A stretch of 64,000 nt of DNA, taken from Streptomyces aureus (GTDB lineage Bacteria > Actinomycetota > Actinomycetes > Streptomycetales > Streptomycetaceae). The translations under genes were made by a program, and so were the position numbers. The first letter of the stretch is position 1. Each line of letters begins with the position of its first letter. Below the pieces are notes generated by a model. It worked only from the letters and a program-made list of their open reading frames with translations. It did no database searches and had not been told where the DNA came from. This document shows, in pieces, positions 45,265 through 53,606 of the stretch. The DNA lies in NCBI RefSeq assembly GCF_000725495.1, contig NZ_JNZD01000005.1, positions 124,001 through 188,000 on the forward strand. The letters are read 5' to 3'.

Positions 45265-45514
45265 ACGGGTTGTCGGCTTCCCCTTGGGCGTGCGAGGGGA
45301 TCGGCGCCTGGTCGGGAAGGGCCACGACTGTGACGCCTGCGGCAAGCATCCTCGCGATCACTTGGTCCGCCAGGTCGTCGTCGCAGATGACTTCGGCCAT
45401 GGGTGGATCACCCTTCAAGATCGGCATGTAGCCCACGCTCGTACGCCAAAGCTCCCAGCGATCACGCTCGGTGGTCCACATCGGCTCGAATTCGAGCAGA
45501 TCTCGGTCGTTCAT
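45257..45514 (-). CDS. Hypothetical 85-residue protein, first of an overlapping pair
   Basis: Begins MNDRDLLEFEPMWTTERDRW and ends in a GVTVVALPDQAPIPSH segment. Alternation of short strands and helices with an Asp-rich CDDDLADQVIARML helix suggests a small alpha/beta fold. AGGGGGTGGGC directly precedes ATG 45514. The gene overlaps the next by eight bases. No family recognised. Confidence 0.6.
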   Translation of the reverse strand: MNDRDLLEFEPMWTTERDRWELWRTSVGYMPILKGDPPMAEVICDDDLADQVIARMLAAGVTVVALPDQAPIPSHAQGEADNPCE

Positions 45515-45730
45515 GCCCACCCCCTGGGTGCACGGTATCGCCAGGCCGACGGAGCGACTTCGGGCGGCAACTGCCAAAGGGCTGGTGATCATTGCCCCGC
45601 AAGCTTCCGGCGCCTCGGGCAGTGCCCGGCGCGTGCTCAACGCGACAACGGCATGTTGTAGCCTCAGCGCGCGCTGACCAGCGAAGTCGTCGAGGAGTCG
45701 GCTCCGATACCGGTCCTTCGGAGGGGTGAC

Positions 45731-46198
45731 GTGATCAAGCGAGTGCAGAAGATTGCCGGGGTTGCCTTGGCGGTGATCGTCACCCTGACCGCGTGCAGCG
45801 GCAACAAGCCCACTGACGCGAAATCCTCCCCGAAGCCGACATCGAGCTCCAGCAGCGAGGCCGGCACACCCAAGCCCCGGAAGGACAGCGGCAAGGCCGA
45901 CGCCGCACTCACCGACAGCTGGCTTGCTGCTCGCGCATCCATGAGGCCGGACGCCGAACGCAGCGTCATACTCCGCATCGATGGACCGCGGGTCGAACTG
46001 CTCGGGGCTCACCCTTGTCGAGGCAAGGTGTCCAAGGAAGACGGGCTGAACGTCATCAGGCTCAAGTGCGATGACGGCAACACCGACCGGACCGTCGGAC
46101 GGGTATACGGGCTCTCGGCGAAGACCATGACCGTTGACTGGGAGGGATTCGGGGCCGACATGTTCCTGCGGGCGACGCACGCAAAGGGTTCGGCCTGA
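45731..46198 (+). CDS. Putative lipoprotein
   Basis: 155 residues. A basic N-terminus and hydrophobic helix lead to the lipobox LTAC (Cys near residue 22), so the protein should be lipidated and held on the outer face of the membrane. A Ser/Thr/Pro/Lys linker (about 25-55) is followed by a 100-residue domain with two cysteines (HPCRGKVSKEDG, RLKCDDGN). GGAGGGG precedes the GTG start at 45731. Function unknown. Confidence 0.75.
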   Translation: MIKRVQKIAGVALAVIVTLTACSGNKPTDAKSSPKPTSSSSSEAGTPKPRKDSGKADAALTDSWLAARASMRPDAERSVILRIDGPRVELLGAHPCRGKVSKEDGLNVIRLKCDDGNTDRTVGRVYGLSAKTMTVDWEGFGADMFLRATHAKGSA

Positions 46199-46248
46199 GC
46201 CAACGAGTGAAGCCGCCGGCCCCTGGTTCATTCCACGGCGAGCGGCAA

Positions 46249-46282
46249 CGAGCCCCCTTCCGTGACAGGAAAGGGAGGCTCG
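46249..46282. terminator. Terminator between the lipoprotein gene and a minus-strand micro-ORF
   Basis: CGAGCCCCCTTCC pairs with GGAAAGGGAGGCTCG around GTGACA, 50 bases past the lipoprotein stop and 26 bases past the stop of the micro-ORF at 46308. It can act in both directions. Confidence 0.75.
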
Positions 46283-46307
46283 CGGGCATACACAGCCGAT
46301 ACGAGCC

Positions 46308-46427
46308 TCAGACCCACTCCACCCCGGAAACGCTGTGCGACGCAGCCTCAGAGGCCGGCAGCGGCGTCCGAAAGGGCGTCCGCGGCACCTCCGGACGAGC
46401 GGGCATGGCACTGAACGCAGCCAACAC
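46308..46427 (-). CDS. Micro-ORF ending in VSGVEWV (copy 1)
   Basis: 39 codons from GTG 46427, or 32 from ATG 46406: PARPEVPRTPFRTPLPASEA then SHSVSGVEWV and stop. The tail RTPLPxxxAS...VSxVEWV is shared with a second ORF at 47994-48155, and both are followed by a nearly identical hairpin. No Shine-Dalgarno is convincing. It may be a gene remnant or a true micro-protein. Confidence 0.35.
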   Translation of the reverse strand: MLAAFSAMPARPEVPRTPFRTPLPASEAASHSVSGVEWV

Positions 46428-46522
46428 CGCAGCCGGCTAGTGCTCGCTCGCCCCAGTCAAAGCCTCAGCAACCCGATCCAGCCGGGTTCACGTCCCGTCG
46501 GCCGTACTGCGATGGTGAGGAC

Positions 46523-46984
46523 GTGCCAGAGGACCTGAGTATGCAGCCGGCCGCGCCGGTCACGAAGTGGTCGGCCGGGTCACTCCGGATCACGAGCAGC
46601 ACGGTCACGGCCGGTGAGATTTCGGGTCGCCTGGGGATCACGGCGGACGAGCAGTTCGAGCGGGACAGCCTGATGAGTCCCCGCAACCCGAGCAGCGCTC
46701 GACGGGAGACCTGCGTCTGGATCAGGCGAAGCGGACTGCCCGACGACAGCGACCTCGCCGACCATGTACGAGCGCTGGTCGAACTCGTCGACGGGCATCG
46801 CGAGGAGTTGGCGAGCCTGTCGGCCGACTGCGATCTGGAACTGTTTCTTGGCTTCGGCAGCGAGAACGGTCCGAAAGGCTGTGTCCTGCCCGCACGCCTG
46901 CTCGCCGAGGTCGGCGCACTCGGCCTGGACATCGTGCTCGACCTCTATCCACCCGAACCAACCACGACCGGCGCTTCCGGATGA
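46523..46984 (+). CDS. DUF4279 domain protein
   Basis: 153 residues. The pattern SLRITSSTVTAGEISGRLGI near the start, SADCDLELFLGFGSENGPKG late, and the LGLDIVLDLYPPE end match DUF4279, a small domain of unknown function often near toxin-immunity genes. GGTGAGGAC precedes GTG 46523. It stands apart from neighbours and has moderately lower G+C-type codons than the flanking core genes. Confidence 0.72.
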   Translation: MPEDLSMQPAAPVTKWSAGSLRITSSTVTAGEISGRLGITADEQFERDSLMSPRNPSSARRETCVWIRRSGLPDDSDLADHVRALVELVDGHREELASLSADCDLELFLGFGSENGPKGCVLPARLLAEVGALGLDIVLDLYPPEPTTTGASG

Positions 46985-47055
46985 CGATCGGAGAGCCTGC
47001 TCGGGTGGTAGGGCGAGGGTGAGCCCGGTTCCGGTGAGGCAACCGTCAACGAGGA

Positions 47056-47217
47056 ATGCCAGCTGTGGTTGTCAGACCCTTCACCCGTAGTTCTAGAAGG
47101 ATCGGTCAGCGGGTCACCCTGCTCTTCCTCACCGAGGACGGCAGCGCACTCGTGGCCGGCGCCGGCTGGCCGCTCCCGCTCGTCGCCAGGAAGCCACCGC
47201 TTCAGGGGCGAGGTTGA
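47056..47217 (+). CDS. Small ORF, possible gene remnant
   Basis: 53 codons from ATG 47056: VTLLFLTEDGSALVAGAGW in the middle is coded with the usual strong G/C third position, while the first 15 codons are not, which suggests the tail of a once longer gene. No Shine-Dalgarno. A CCTGACCTGG direct repeat follows at 47229-47253. Confidence 0.25.
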   Translation: MPAVVVRPFTRSSRRIGQRVTLLFLTEDGSALVAGAGWPLPLVARKPPLQGRG

Positions 47218-47295
47218 GCGATCTCGGGCCTGACCTGGTAAGTCCTGACCTGGCGGTTCTATCACCAGTATGGTTCTGCTCCTCGGATCGGTGGC

Positions 47296-47634
47296 TCAGC
47301 TCTCCGGGTCGTACATGATCTCGCGTACCTCCTGCGCGCACCGGCACGCCTCGGCGATCTTCGCAGCCCACATCAGCGCGTCCTTGCGCGACGGGACCTC
47401 GATGATCGAGAAACCGCCGACGACCGCCTTGGTCTCGGGGAACGGTCCGTCCGTGACCGTACCGTCGGTGGCCACGATGCTTGCCTGCTGACGCTCCAAT
47501 CCGGCGCCGAAGATCCAGACACCTGCGTCCTTGGCCTCCTGGACCACCCGGTGGGATGCCTCGCCGACCGCCGAGAGGTCTTCCTCGGGGAAGGTCATCG
47601 AACCGTCGTCGAACGAGATCAGATACCGCGCCAT
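47296..47634 (-). CDS. YciI-like (YCII-related) protein
   Basis: 112 residues. The start MARYLISFDDGS, the DGPFPETKAVVGGFSIIEV segment and the length fit the YCII family, ferredoxin-like folds that act as dimers and are often linked to sigma factors or DGPF-domain oxidation. The family motif is DGPF in TVTDGPFPE. AAGGAGG precedes ATG 47634. It stands alone here. Confidence 0.85.
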   Translation of the reverse strand: MARYLISFDDGSMTFPEEDLSAVGEASHRVVQEAKDAGVWIFGAGLERQQASIVATDGTVTDGPFPETKAVVGGFSIIEVPSRKDALMWAAKIAEACRCAQEVREIMYDPES

Positions 47635-47927
47635 CGTGTTCGCCTCCTTCTTTCAGCGACCACCCGGCCGCCTCGTCGCTGCTCCCGGTTAGACGGACCG
47701 CGCGTCAACTTCTCATCGGTCGTCCCGCCCGCGGTCTGCGGTTCTCGACTCGGGCCCGCACTCGCTGCGGCCCAGGGCTCGGCTTTGACGCCGAAGGCGC
47801 AGAGAGCCCAAGCCAAAGGACCGGCCCGCGCTCCCGAGGGCACTTGATGACGTAGGGCAACTCATAGCGCGGCCGCAGAAGGGCTCCACAGCGCCCAGCT
47901 CATCGACTCACTCACCGACGAAAGGCA
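47635..47927. other. Intergenic region without a supported gene
   Basis: No frame with a ribosome-binding site or family resemblance was found between the YciI start and the terminator at 47928. It should hold the YciI promoter. Confidence 0.4.
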
Positions 47928-47959
47928 CGAGCCCCCTCCCGGTTATGGAAGGGGGCTCG
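47928..47959 (-). terminator. Terminator after micro-ORF copy 2
   Basis: CGAGCCCCCTCCC pairs with GGAAGGGGGCTCG around GGTTAT, 34 bases past the micro-ORF stop at 47994. It differs from the hairpin at 46249-46282 at only a few bases. Confidence 0.8.
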
Positions 47960-47993
47960 CGGCCATGCAGTCGCGTACAAGCAGGCGCAGACC

Positions 47994-48155
47994 TCAGACC
48001 CACTCCACCTCGGAAACGATGTGCAGCGAGGCGCCAGGGCTCGGCAGGGGCGTCCGGAGGGATGCCGGCGACGCCGATGGGCGCGGGAGCGAGGCGTCGG
48101 CCGCGGACGGTGTGGACTTCGCCTCGTCCTCGTTCGCGCCCGCCGGCGCCTCCAT
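47994..48155 (-). CDS. Micro-ORF ending in VSEVEWV (copy 2), behind the radical SAM gene
   Basis: 53 codons from ATG 48155: MEAPAGANEDEAKSTPSAAD..., then ASLRTPLPSPGASLHIVSEV and EWV at the stop. A GTG directly precedes the ATG. It begins 22 bases after the radical SAM stop, where the TIGR03936 gene usually sits in related genomes. The C-terminal tail is shared with the micro-ORF at 46308-46427. Translation is not proven. Confidence 0.4.
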   Translation of the reverse strand: MEAPAGANEDEAKSTPSAADASLPRPSASPASLRTPLPSPGASLHIVSEVEWV

Positions 48156-48179
48156 CACCCGAACCAGTGGTCACTCACA

Positions 48180-50150
48180 TCAGTGAGAGTGACCGGTCGA
48201 TGCCGGCGTCGGGCCCGCGTTCTTCACTGTCAGGGGCAGGAGCTTCTTGCCGGTGGGGCCGATCTGGATGCTCGTGTCCATCTGCGGGCACACGCCGCAG
48301 TCGAAGCACGGGGTCCAGCGGCAGTCCTCTACCTCGGTCTCGTCGAGGGAGTCCTGCCAGTCCTCCCAGAGCCAGTCCTTGTCGAGGCCCGAGTCCAGGT
48401 GGTCCCAGGGGAGGACCTCCTCGTAGGTGCGCTCGCGGGTCGTGTACCAGTCGACGTCGACGCCGAAGGGGGCCAGGGCCTTGTCGGCGCAGGCCATCCA
48501 GCGGTCGTACGAGAAGTGCTCGCGCCAGCCGTCGAAGCGGCCGCCGTCCTCGTAGACCGCGCGGATGACGGAGCCGATGCGGCGGTCGCCGCGGGAGAGC
48601 AGGCCCTCCACGATGCCGGGCTTGCCGTCGTGATAGCGGAAGCCGATCGAGCGGCCGTACTTCTTGTCGCCGCGGATCTTGTCGCGGAGCTTCTCCAGGC
48701 GGGCGTCCGTGTCCTCGGCGGACAGCTGCGGCGCCCACTGGAAGGGGGTGTGCGGCTTGGGGACGAAGCCGCCGATCGACACCGTGCAGCGGATGTCGTT
48801 CTGGCCGGAGACCTTGCGACCCTCGGCAATCACGTTCATCGCCATGTCGGCGATCTGCATGACGTCCTCGTCCGTCTCCGTCGGCAGGCCGCACATGAAG
48901 TACAGCTTCACCTGGCGCCAGCCGTTGCCGTACGCGGTGGAGACGGTCCGGATCAGGTCCTCCTCCGAGACCATCTTGTTGATGACCTTGCGCATCCGCT
49001 CGGAGCCGCCCTCGGGGGCGAACGTCAGGCCGGAGCGCCGGCCGTTGCGCGTCAGTTCGTTGGCCAGGTCGACGTTGAAGGCGTCCACGCGGGTCGAGGG
49101 GAGGGAGAGGCCGATCTTGTCTTCCTCGTACCGGTCCGCCAGGCCCTTGGCGATGTCACCGATCTCCGAGTGGTCCGCGGAGGACAGGGACAGGAGGCCG
49201 ACCTCCTCGAAGCCCGTCGCCTTCAGGCCCTTCTCGACCATCTCGCCGATGCCCGTGATGGAGCGCTCGCGCACCGGGCGGGTGATCATGCCCGCCTGGC
49301 AGAAACGGCAGCCGCGCGTACAGCCGCGGAAGATCTCCACCGACATCCGCTCGTGGACCGTCTCGGCCAGGGGGACGAGGGGCTGCTTGGGGTAGGGCCA
49401 CTCGTCGAGGTCCATGACGGTGTGCTTGGACACGCGCCACGGGACGCCCGACTTGTTCGGGACCACACGGCCGATGCGGCCGTCCGGGAGGTACTCGACG
49501 TCGTAGAAGGCCGGGATGTAGACGCTGCCCGTCTTCGCGAGACGGAACAGGACCTCCTCGCGGCCTCCGGGGCGGCCCTCCGCCTTCCAGGCGCGGATGA
49601 TCTCCGTCATGTCGAGCACGGCCTGCTCGCCGTCGCCGATGATCGCCGCGTCGATGAAGTCGGCGATCGGCTCGGGGTTGAAGGCCGCGTGGCCGCCCGC
49701 GAGGACGATCGGGTCGTCGATCGTGCGGTTCCGGGACTCCAGCGGGATGCCCGCGAGGTCCAGGGCGGTCAGCATGTTCGTGTAGCCCAGCTCCGTGGAG
49801 AAGGACAGGCCGAACACGTCGAAGGCCTTCACCGGGCGGTGGCTGTCGACGGTGAACTGCGGGACCCGGTGCTCGCGCATCAGCTCCTCGAGGTCCGGCC
49901 ACACGCTGTAGGTGCGCTCGGCGAGGACGCCCTCGCGCTCGTTCAGTACCTCGTAGAGGATCATGACGCCCTGGTTGGGCAGGCCGACCTCGTAGGCGTC
50001 CGGGTACATCAGCGCCCAGCGGACGTCACAGGACTCCCAGGGCTTGACCGTGGAGTTGAGTTCTCCGCCGACGTACTGGATCGGCTTCTGCACATGCGGG
50101 AGCAGAGCTTCGAGCTGTGGGAAGACCGACACGGCGGTTTCGGCAGGCAT
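48180..50150 (-). CDS. B12-type radical SAM protein (TIGR03960 family)
   Basis: 656 residues. An N-terminal cobalamin-binding-like half (PIQYVGGELNSTVK, ALMYPDAYEVGLPNQGVMILYE, LAGGHAAFNPEPIADF) is followed by the radical SAM core with the iron-sulfur motif CTRGCRFCQAG near residue 287 and the later TFAPEGGSERMRKVINK and MCGLPTETDEDVM segments. A C-terminal CGVCPQMDT Cys cluster may hold a second cluster. This family pairs with TIGR03936 proteins, here displaced to 30628-31416. Substrate unknown. Start ATG 50150 with AAGG upstream. Confidence 0.93.
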   Translation of the reverse strand: MPAETAVSVFPQLEALLPHVQKPIQYVGGELNSTVKPWESCDVRWALMYPDAYEVGLPNQGVMILYEVLNEREGVLAERTYSVWPDLEELMREHRVPQFTVDSHRPVKAFDVFGLSFSTELGYTNMLTALDLAGIPLESRNRTIDDPIVLAGGHAAFNPEPIADFIDAAIIGDGEQAVLDMTEIIRAWKAEGRPGGREEVLFRLAKTGSVYIPAFYDVEYLPDGRIGRVVPNKSGVPWRVSKHTVMDLDEWPYPKQPLVPLAETVHERMSVEIFRGCTRGCRFCQAGMITRPVRERSITGIGEMVEKGLKATGFEEVGLLSLSSADHSEIGDIAKGLADRYEEDKIGLSLPSTRVDAFNVDLANELTRNGRRSGLTFAPEGGSERMRKVINKMVSEEDLIRTVSTAYGNGWRQVKLYFMCGLPTETDEDVMQIADMAMNVIAEGRKVSGQNDIRCTVSIGGFVPKPHTPFQWAPQLSAEDTDARLEKLRDKIRGDKKYGRSIGFRYHDGKPGIVEGLLSRGDRRIGSVIRAVYEDGGRFDGWREHFSYDRWMACADKALAPFGVDVDWYTTRERTYEEVLPWDHLDSGLDKDWLWEDWQDSLDETEVEDCRWTPCFDCGVCPQMDTSIQIGPTGKKLLPLTVKNAGPTPASTGHSH

Positions 50151-50250
50151 CTCGCGAACCTTCGTGAGCTGATGGGGGTGACCATCTAGCGTAACGCGGC
50201 CGGAGGGCCCCGCCGCACCGCCGGACGGGCAGCGGGGGCCCGGCGCAGCT

Positions 50251-50408
50251 CGTCCCGGCCCCTGACCTGCGACGACGACGCCGGAGCCCAGTCTGCGGCA
50301 ACGCTGTCACAGCTCGATCCGGGGCGATGTCGTCAGAGCCCGGTCTGCGTCGACTCCGTCAGCGCCCGGTCTGCGTCGGCGCCGTCACAGCTCGGTCTGC
50401 GTCGCGAT
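50251..50408 (-). repeat. 26-bp minisatellite covering the CYTH-CHAD stop codon
   Basis: Units of exactly 26 bases tile 50279-50408 (50279, 50305, 50331, 50357, 50383), with a diverged sixth unit before them. The one at 50383-50408 contains the CHAD gene's last codons and its stop; the others lie downstream and also carry TGA in the same place. Confidence 0.9.
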
Positions 50409-52250
50409 CGCCTCCCAGGCCCGGGGCAGCTCCGCCTCGGCCGCGGCGGCGCGCTGCTCCTCGCGGCCGTAGAGCACGCCGTACGTGAACGTGTTCTCCC
50501 CCGCGGCGTGGGCGAGGGCCGACAGTTCCCGCAGGGCCTCCCGGGTCATCACGCTGTCCTGGTGGTCGCCGAGCAGGCTCTGGAGCGACTTCATCGACTT
50601 GACCAGGCCCGCGGCCGGCCCGCCCAGGGCGGGGGCGGCGGCCTCGGCGGCGTAGCGGGTGCGCTTGGCCTTCTTGCGGGCCTCGTGCATGGCGTGGTCG
50701 CGGTCGGCGCCCGGGGGCTGGCCGAGGGCCTCCTCCACGAGGCCGGAGACCTTGGCGAAGTCCTTGCGGACGGCCTTCGCGATCGCCTTCGCGGGGTCCT
50801 GCCCTGCCGCCCGGAGCAGCGGCGGGTCGGTCACGAGGGCGTCGAGCGTGGTGAGCAGCGCCAGGTACCGCTTTCCGTCGAGAACGGCGATCAGACGGCG
50901 CCTGGAGCCGCCCCGGCGGGCGTTCGCCCAGGTGCGCAGCCGGGTGCGGACGGGTCCGGAGACAAGGGTGCGGGGCAGCCCGCCGAGGGACTCGGTGAGC
51001 CGCTCGGTCAGGACCTCGTGATCGCGGTCCACGCCGAGTTCGCCGGCCAGCCATTTGAGCTCGTCGCCGATCGGGTCGGTGACGGCGCGGTCGAGGATCT
51101 TCCCGTACGAGCGGAAGGTGCTGCGCATCCGGCGGGTGGCGACGCGCATGCTGTGCGCGGAGTCGGGGAGGTCGCGGCGGACGGCCGGGTCGAGCTCGAC
51201 GATGGCGTCGAACTGAGCACGGAGGTAGGCGAGGACGTGGTCGCCCGCGGTGACCGGGGCCGCCTCGGGGGCGGGCTTCCCGGCCCCGCGGCCCTCGCCG
51301 CTCCCGGAACCCTTGCCGGCCCCAGAACCCTTGCCGAGTGCCGATTTCCCGGCCCCGGACGCCTTCCCGGCCCCGGACACCTCCCCGGGCACGGGCGCGG
51401 CCTTCCCGGCCCCGGCGCCCTTGCCCCCCGCGGCCTTCTCTGCCCCGGAACCCTTCCCCCGTACGGGTTTCCCGGCCCCGGCACCCTTCCCGCCCGCAGG
51501 CTTCCCACCCTCGGCCCTCTCCCCCGGAGCGGCCTTCCCCGAAGCGGCCTTCCCCGAATCGGCCTCCCCAGGAGGGGCCTTCCCCGAAAGGGCCTCCCCC
51601 GGTGCGGCCTCCCCGGCCCCCACCCCGCCCGTCTCGGCCAGTGCCCTGGCCAGTTTGGAGGGCGAGTCGGAACGCTTGAACCCGGCCTTGCGGAGCTTCT
51701 TCTCGACCTTGTCGAGGAACGCGGGGTCGCCGTCGTCGGCGAGCTCCGCCTCGAGCTCGGTCCAGGCCGCGCTGCCCGCGCTCGCGCCCCCGCCGAGCCG
51801 GTCCGCACGGACGCGGTCGAGGCTGACCTCGGCCAAGAGCGCGCCGGAGTCGTCGACCAGGTGGCGGATGTCGCGGGCGGAGCGCAGCCGGACGACGGGG
51901 ACGAGTTCGGCGTCGCGGACGCGGGAGCGGACGAGGCCGGCGATCGCGCGGGGCACGGTGTCCGAGAGAGGGGCCTGGATCTCGTCGCGCACGCCCTCGG
52001 AGACGGGGAGTTTGAGATGCCAGCCGGCGTCCGCTCCGCCGGTGCGGCGGCGCAGGGTGATGGAGGCGGCGGCGAGACGTTGGTCGGGGGTGTCGTAGTA
52101 GGTGGCGTCGAGTTCGGCGACACCCTTGTCGACGACGCCCGCGACGCCCGGGACCCGGCTCAGGTCCGGCATCACGGTGTCGCCGTCGGTGTCGCCTTCG
52201 GCCGCCGGACCCTCGTACTTACGCTCGATCTCGCGCTTCGTGTCCGCCAT
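50385..52250 (-). CDS. CYTH-CHAD domain protein with long repeat linker
   Basis: 621 residues. Residues 1-205 are a CYTH domain (EIERKYEG at residues 6-13, the hallmark; DATYYDTPDQRLAAASITLR, WHLKLP), which in the family hydrolyses or binds polyphosphate compounds. Residues 340-620 are a CHAD domain of helical bundles (SMRVATRRMRSTFRSYGKIL, HAMHEARKKAKRTRYAAEA), which binds polyphosphate. Between them is a 130-residue Gly/Ala/Lys linker (GAGKASGAGKSALGKGSGAG and variants), much longer than usual. Start ATG 52250. A phosphate-storage role is likely from family knowledge. Confidence 0.9.
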   Translation of the reverse strand: MADTKREIERKYEGPAAEGDTDGDTVMPDLSRVPGVAGVVDKGVAELDATYYDTPDQRLAAASITLRRRTGGADAGWHLKLPVSEGVRDEIQAPLSDTVPRAIAGLVRSRVRDAELVPVVRLRSARDIRHLVDDSGALLAEVSLDRVRADRLGGGASAGSAAWTELEAELADDGDPAFLDKVEKKLRKAGFKRSDSPSKLARALAETGGVGAGEAAPGEALSGKAPPGEADSGKAASGKAAPGERAEGGKPAGGKGAGAGKPVRGKGSGAEKAAGGKGAGAGKAAPVPGEVSGAGKASGAGKSALGKGSGAGKGSGSGEGRGAGKPAPEAAPVTAGDHVLAYLRAQFDAIVELDPAVRRDLPDSAHSMRVATRRMRSTFRSYGKILDRAVTDPIGDELKWLAGELGVDRDHEVLTERLTESLGGLPRTLVSGPVRTRLRTWANARRGGSRRRLIAVLDGKRYLALLTTLDALVTDPPLLRAAGQDPAKAIAKAVRKDFAKVSGLVEEALGQPPGADRDHAMHEARKKAKRTRYAAEAAAPALGGPAAGLVKSMKSLQSLLGDHQDSVMTREALRELSALAHAAGENTFTYGVLYGREEQRAAAAEAELPRAWEAIATQTEL

Positions 52251-52409
52251 GAACCGAATCTAGACGGGTTTGGGGGCCGTGGGCAGTACCCAACCGGCCC
52301 CTGCTCGACCGGCGGGTGCCTTTTCCCGTTGGCCCGGGTGTCACCTCGTGTTCTCCGAGGCGCCACCCGGACTCCGACCGGGGGTGTTGCGAGCTGTGCG
52401 GCGGCCCGG

Positions 52410-53606
52410 CTAGGCCGACATCGGGCGTTGCACCCGGATCGACTGCAGGAGGCCGATCGCCACCCAGACGGCGAACATCGAGGATCCTCCGTAGGACACG
52501 AAGGGCAGGGGCAGACCGGCGACCGGCATGATCCCGAGGGTCATGCCGATGTTCTCGAACGCCTGGAACGCGAACCAGGCGATGATCCCGGCGGCGACGA
52601 TCGTGCCGTACAGCTCGGTCGTCTCGCGGGCGATGCGGCAGGCGCGCCACAGGACGATGCCGAGGAGCATTAGGATCAGGCCCGCGCCGACGAAGCCCAG
52701 TTCCTCGCCGGCGACCGTGAACACGAAGTCGGTCTGCTGCTCGGGCACGAACTGGCCGGTGGTCTGCGAGCCGTGGCCGAGGCCGGTGCCGAAGAGACCG
52801 CCGGAGCCGATGGCGATGCGGGCCTGGTTGGTGTTGTAGCCGACGCCGGCCGGGTCGAGGTCGGGGTTGGCGAAGGCGGCGAAGCGGTTGATCTGGTACT
52901 CGTCGAGGACGTGCAGCCGCCAGGCGGCGACCGCGCCGAGGGCACCGGCGCCGATGAGGCCGAACACCCAGCGGTTGGAGGCGCCGGAGGCGAGCAGCAC
53001 GCCGAGCACGATGACGACGGCGACCATGATCGTGCCGAGGTCGGGCATGAGGAGCACGATCATCATCGGGACGGCGGCGAGTCCGAGCGCCTGCACCACC
53101 GTGCGGTGGTCCGGGTACATCTTGTCGCCGGCGTCCACCCGGGTGGCCAGCAGCATGGCCATGCCGAGGATGATCGTGATCTTGATGAACTCGGCGGGCT
53201 GGAGCGACAGTCCGCCCGCGACCAGCCAGTTGCGCTGGCCGTTGATGGTCGCGCCGAGCGGGGTCAGCACCAGCAGGATCATGAAGACCGAGAGGCCGTA
53301 CAGGATCGGCACGGCCGTCCGCAGGGTGCGGTGGCCGAGCCAGATGGTGCCGATCATCAGGCCGAAGCCGATGCCGGCGTTCATCACGTGGCGGATGAGG
53401 AAGTAGTACGGGTCGCCCTGGTTGATCTCGGTGCGGTTGCGGGTCGCCGAGTAGACGAGGGCCGAGCCGATGGCCGAGAGCGCGACGGCCGACAGCAGTA
53501 TCGGCCAGTCGAGCCGGCGGGCGATCGAGTCGCGGGCGAACAGGCGTGTCCAGCCGCCGCGCTCGGGTCCGTACCCGGAGACGGAGAAGTTGTTGGCTCC
53601 GGTCAT
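52410..53606 (-). CDS. rodA: Peptidoglycan polymerase RodA/FtsW family (spore-wall SfrA type)
   Basis: 398 residues with about ten membrane helices. The family's FTW signature PVAGLPLPFVSYGGSSM is near residue 370, and RNWLVAGGLSLQPAEFIKI holds the conserved catalytic-loop residues. RodA polymerises glycan strands with a class B PBP. It overlaps the pbp2 stop (ATGA), so the two are co-translated. In S. coelicolor this pair (sfr-pbp2) serves spore wall formation by memory. Start ATG 53606. Confidence 0.95.
   Translation of the reverse strand: MTGANNFSVSGYGPERGGWTRLFARDSIARRLDWPILLSAVALSAIGSALVYSATRNRTEINQGDPYYFLIRHVMNAGIGFGLMIGTIWLGHRTLRTAVPILYGLSVFMILLVLTPLGATINGQRNWLVAGGLSLQPAEFIKITIILGMAMLLATRVDAGDKMYPDHRTVVQALGLAAVPMMIVLLMPDLGTIMVAVVIVLGVLLASGASNRWVFGLIGAGALGAVAAWRLHVLDEYQINRFAAFANPDLDPAGVGYNTNQARIAIGSGGLFGTGLGHGSQTTGQFVPEQQTDFVFTVAGEELGFVGAGLILMLLGIVLWRACRIARETTELYGTIVAAGIIAWFAFQAFENIGMTLGIMPVAGLPLPFVSYGGSSMFAVWVAIGLLQSIRVQRPMSA

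Noticed and set aside
47994..48155. Calling the VEWV micro-ORF a ribosomally made, modified peptide precursor
   Set aside because: The neighbouring radical SAM is of the widespread TIGR03960 type, not a known peptide maturase, and no leader or core pattern is evident.
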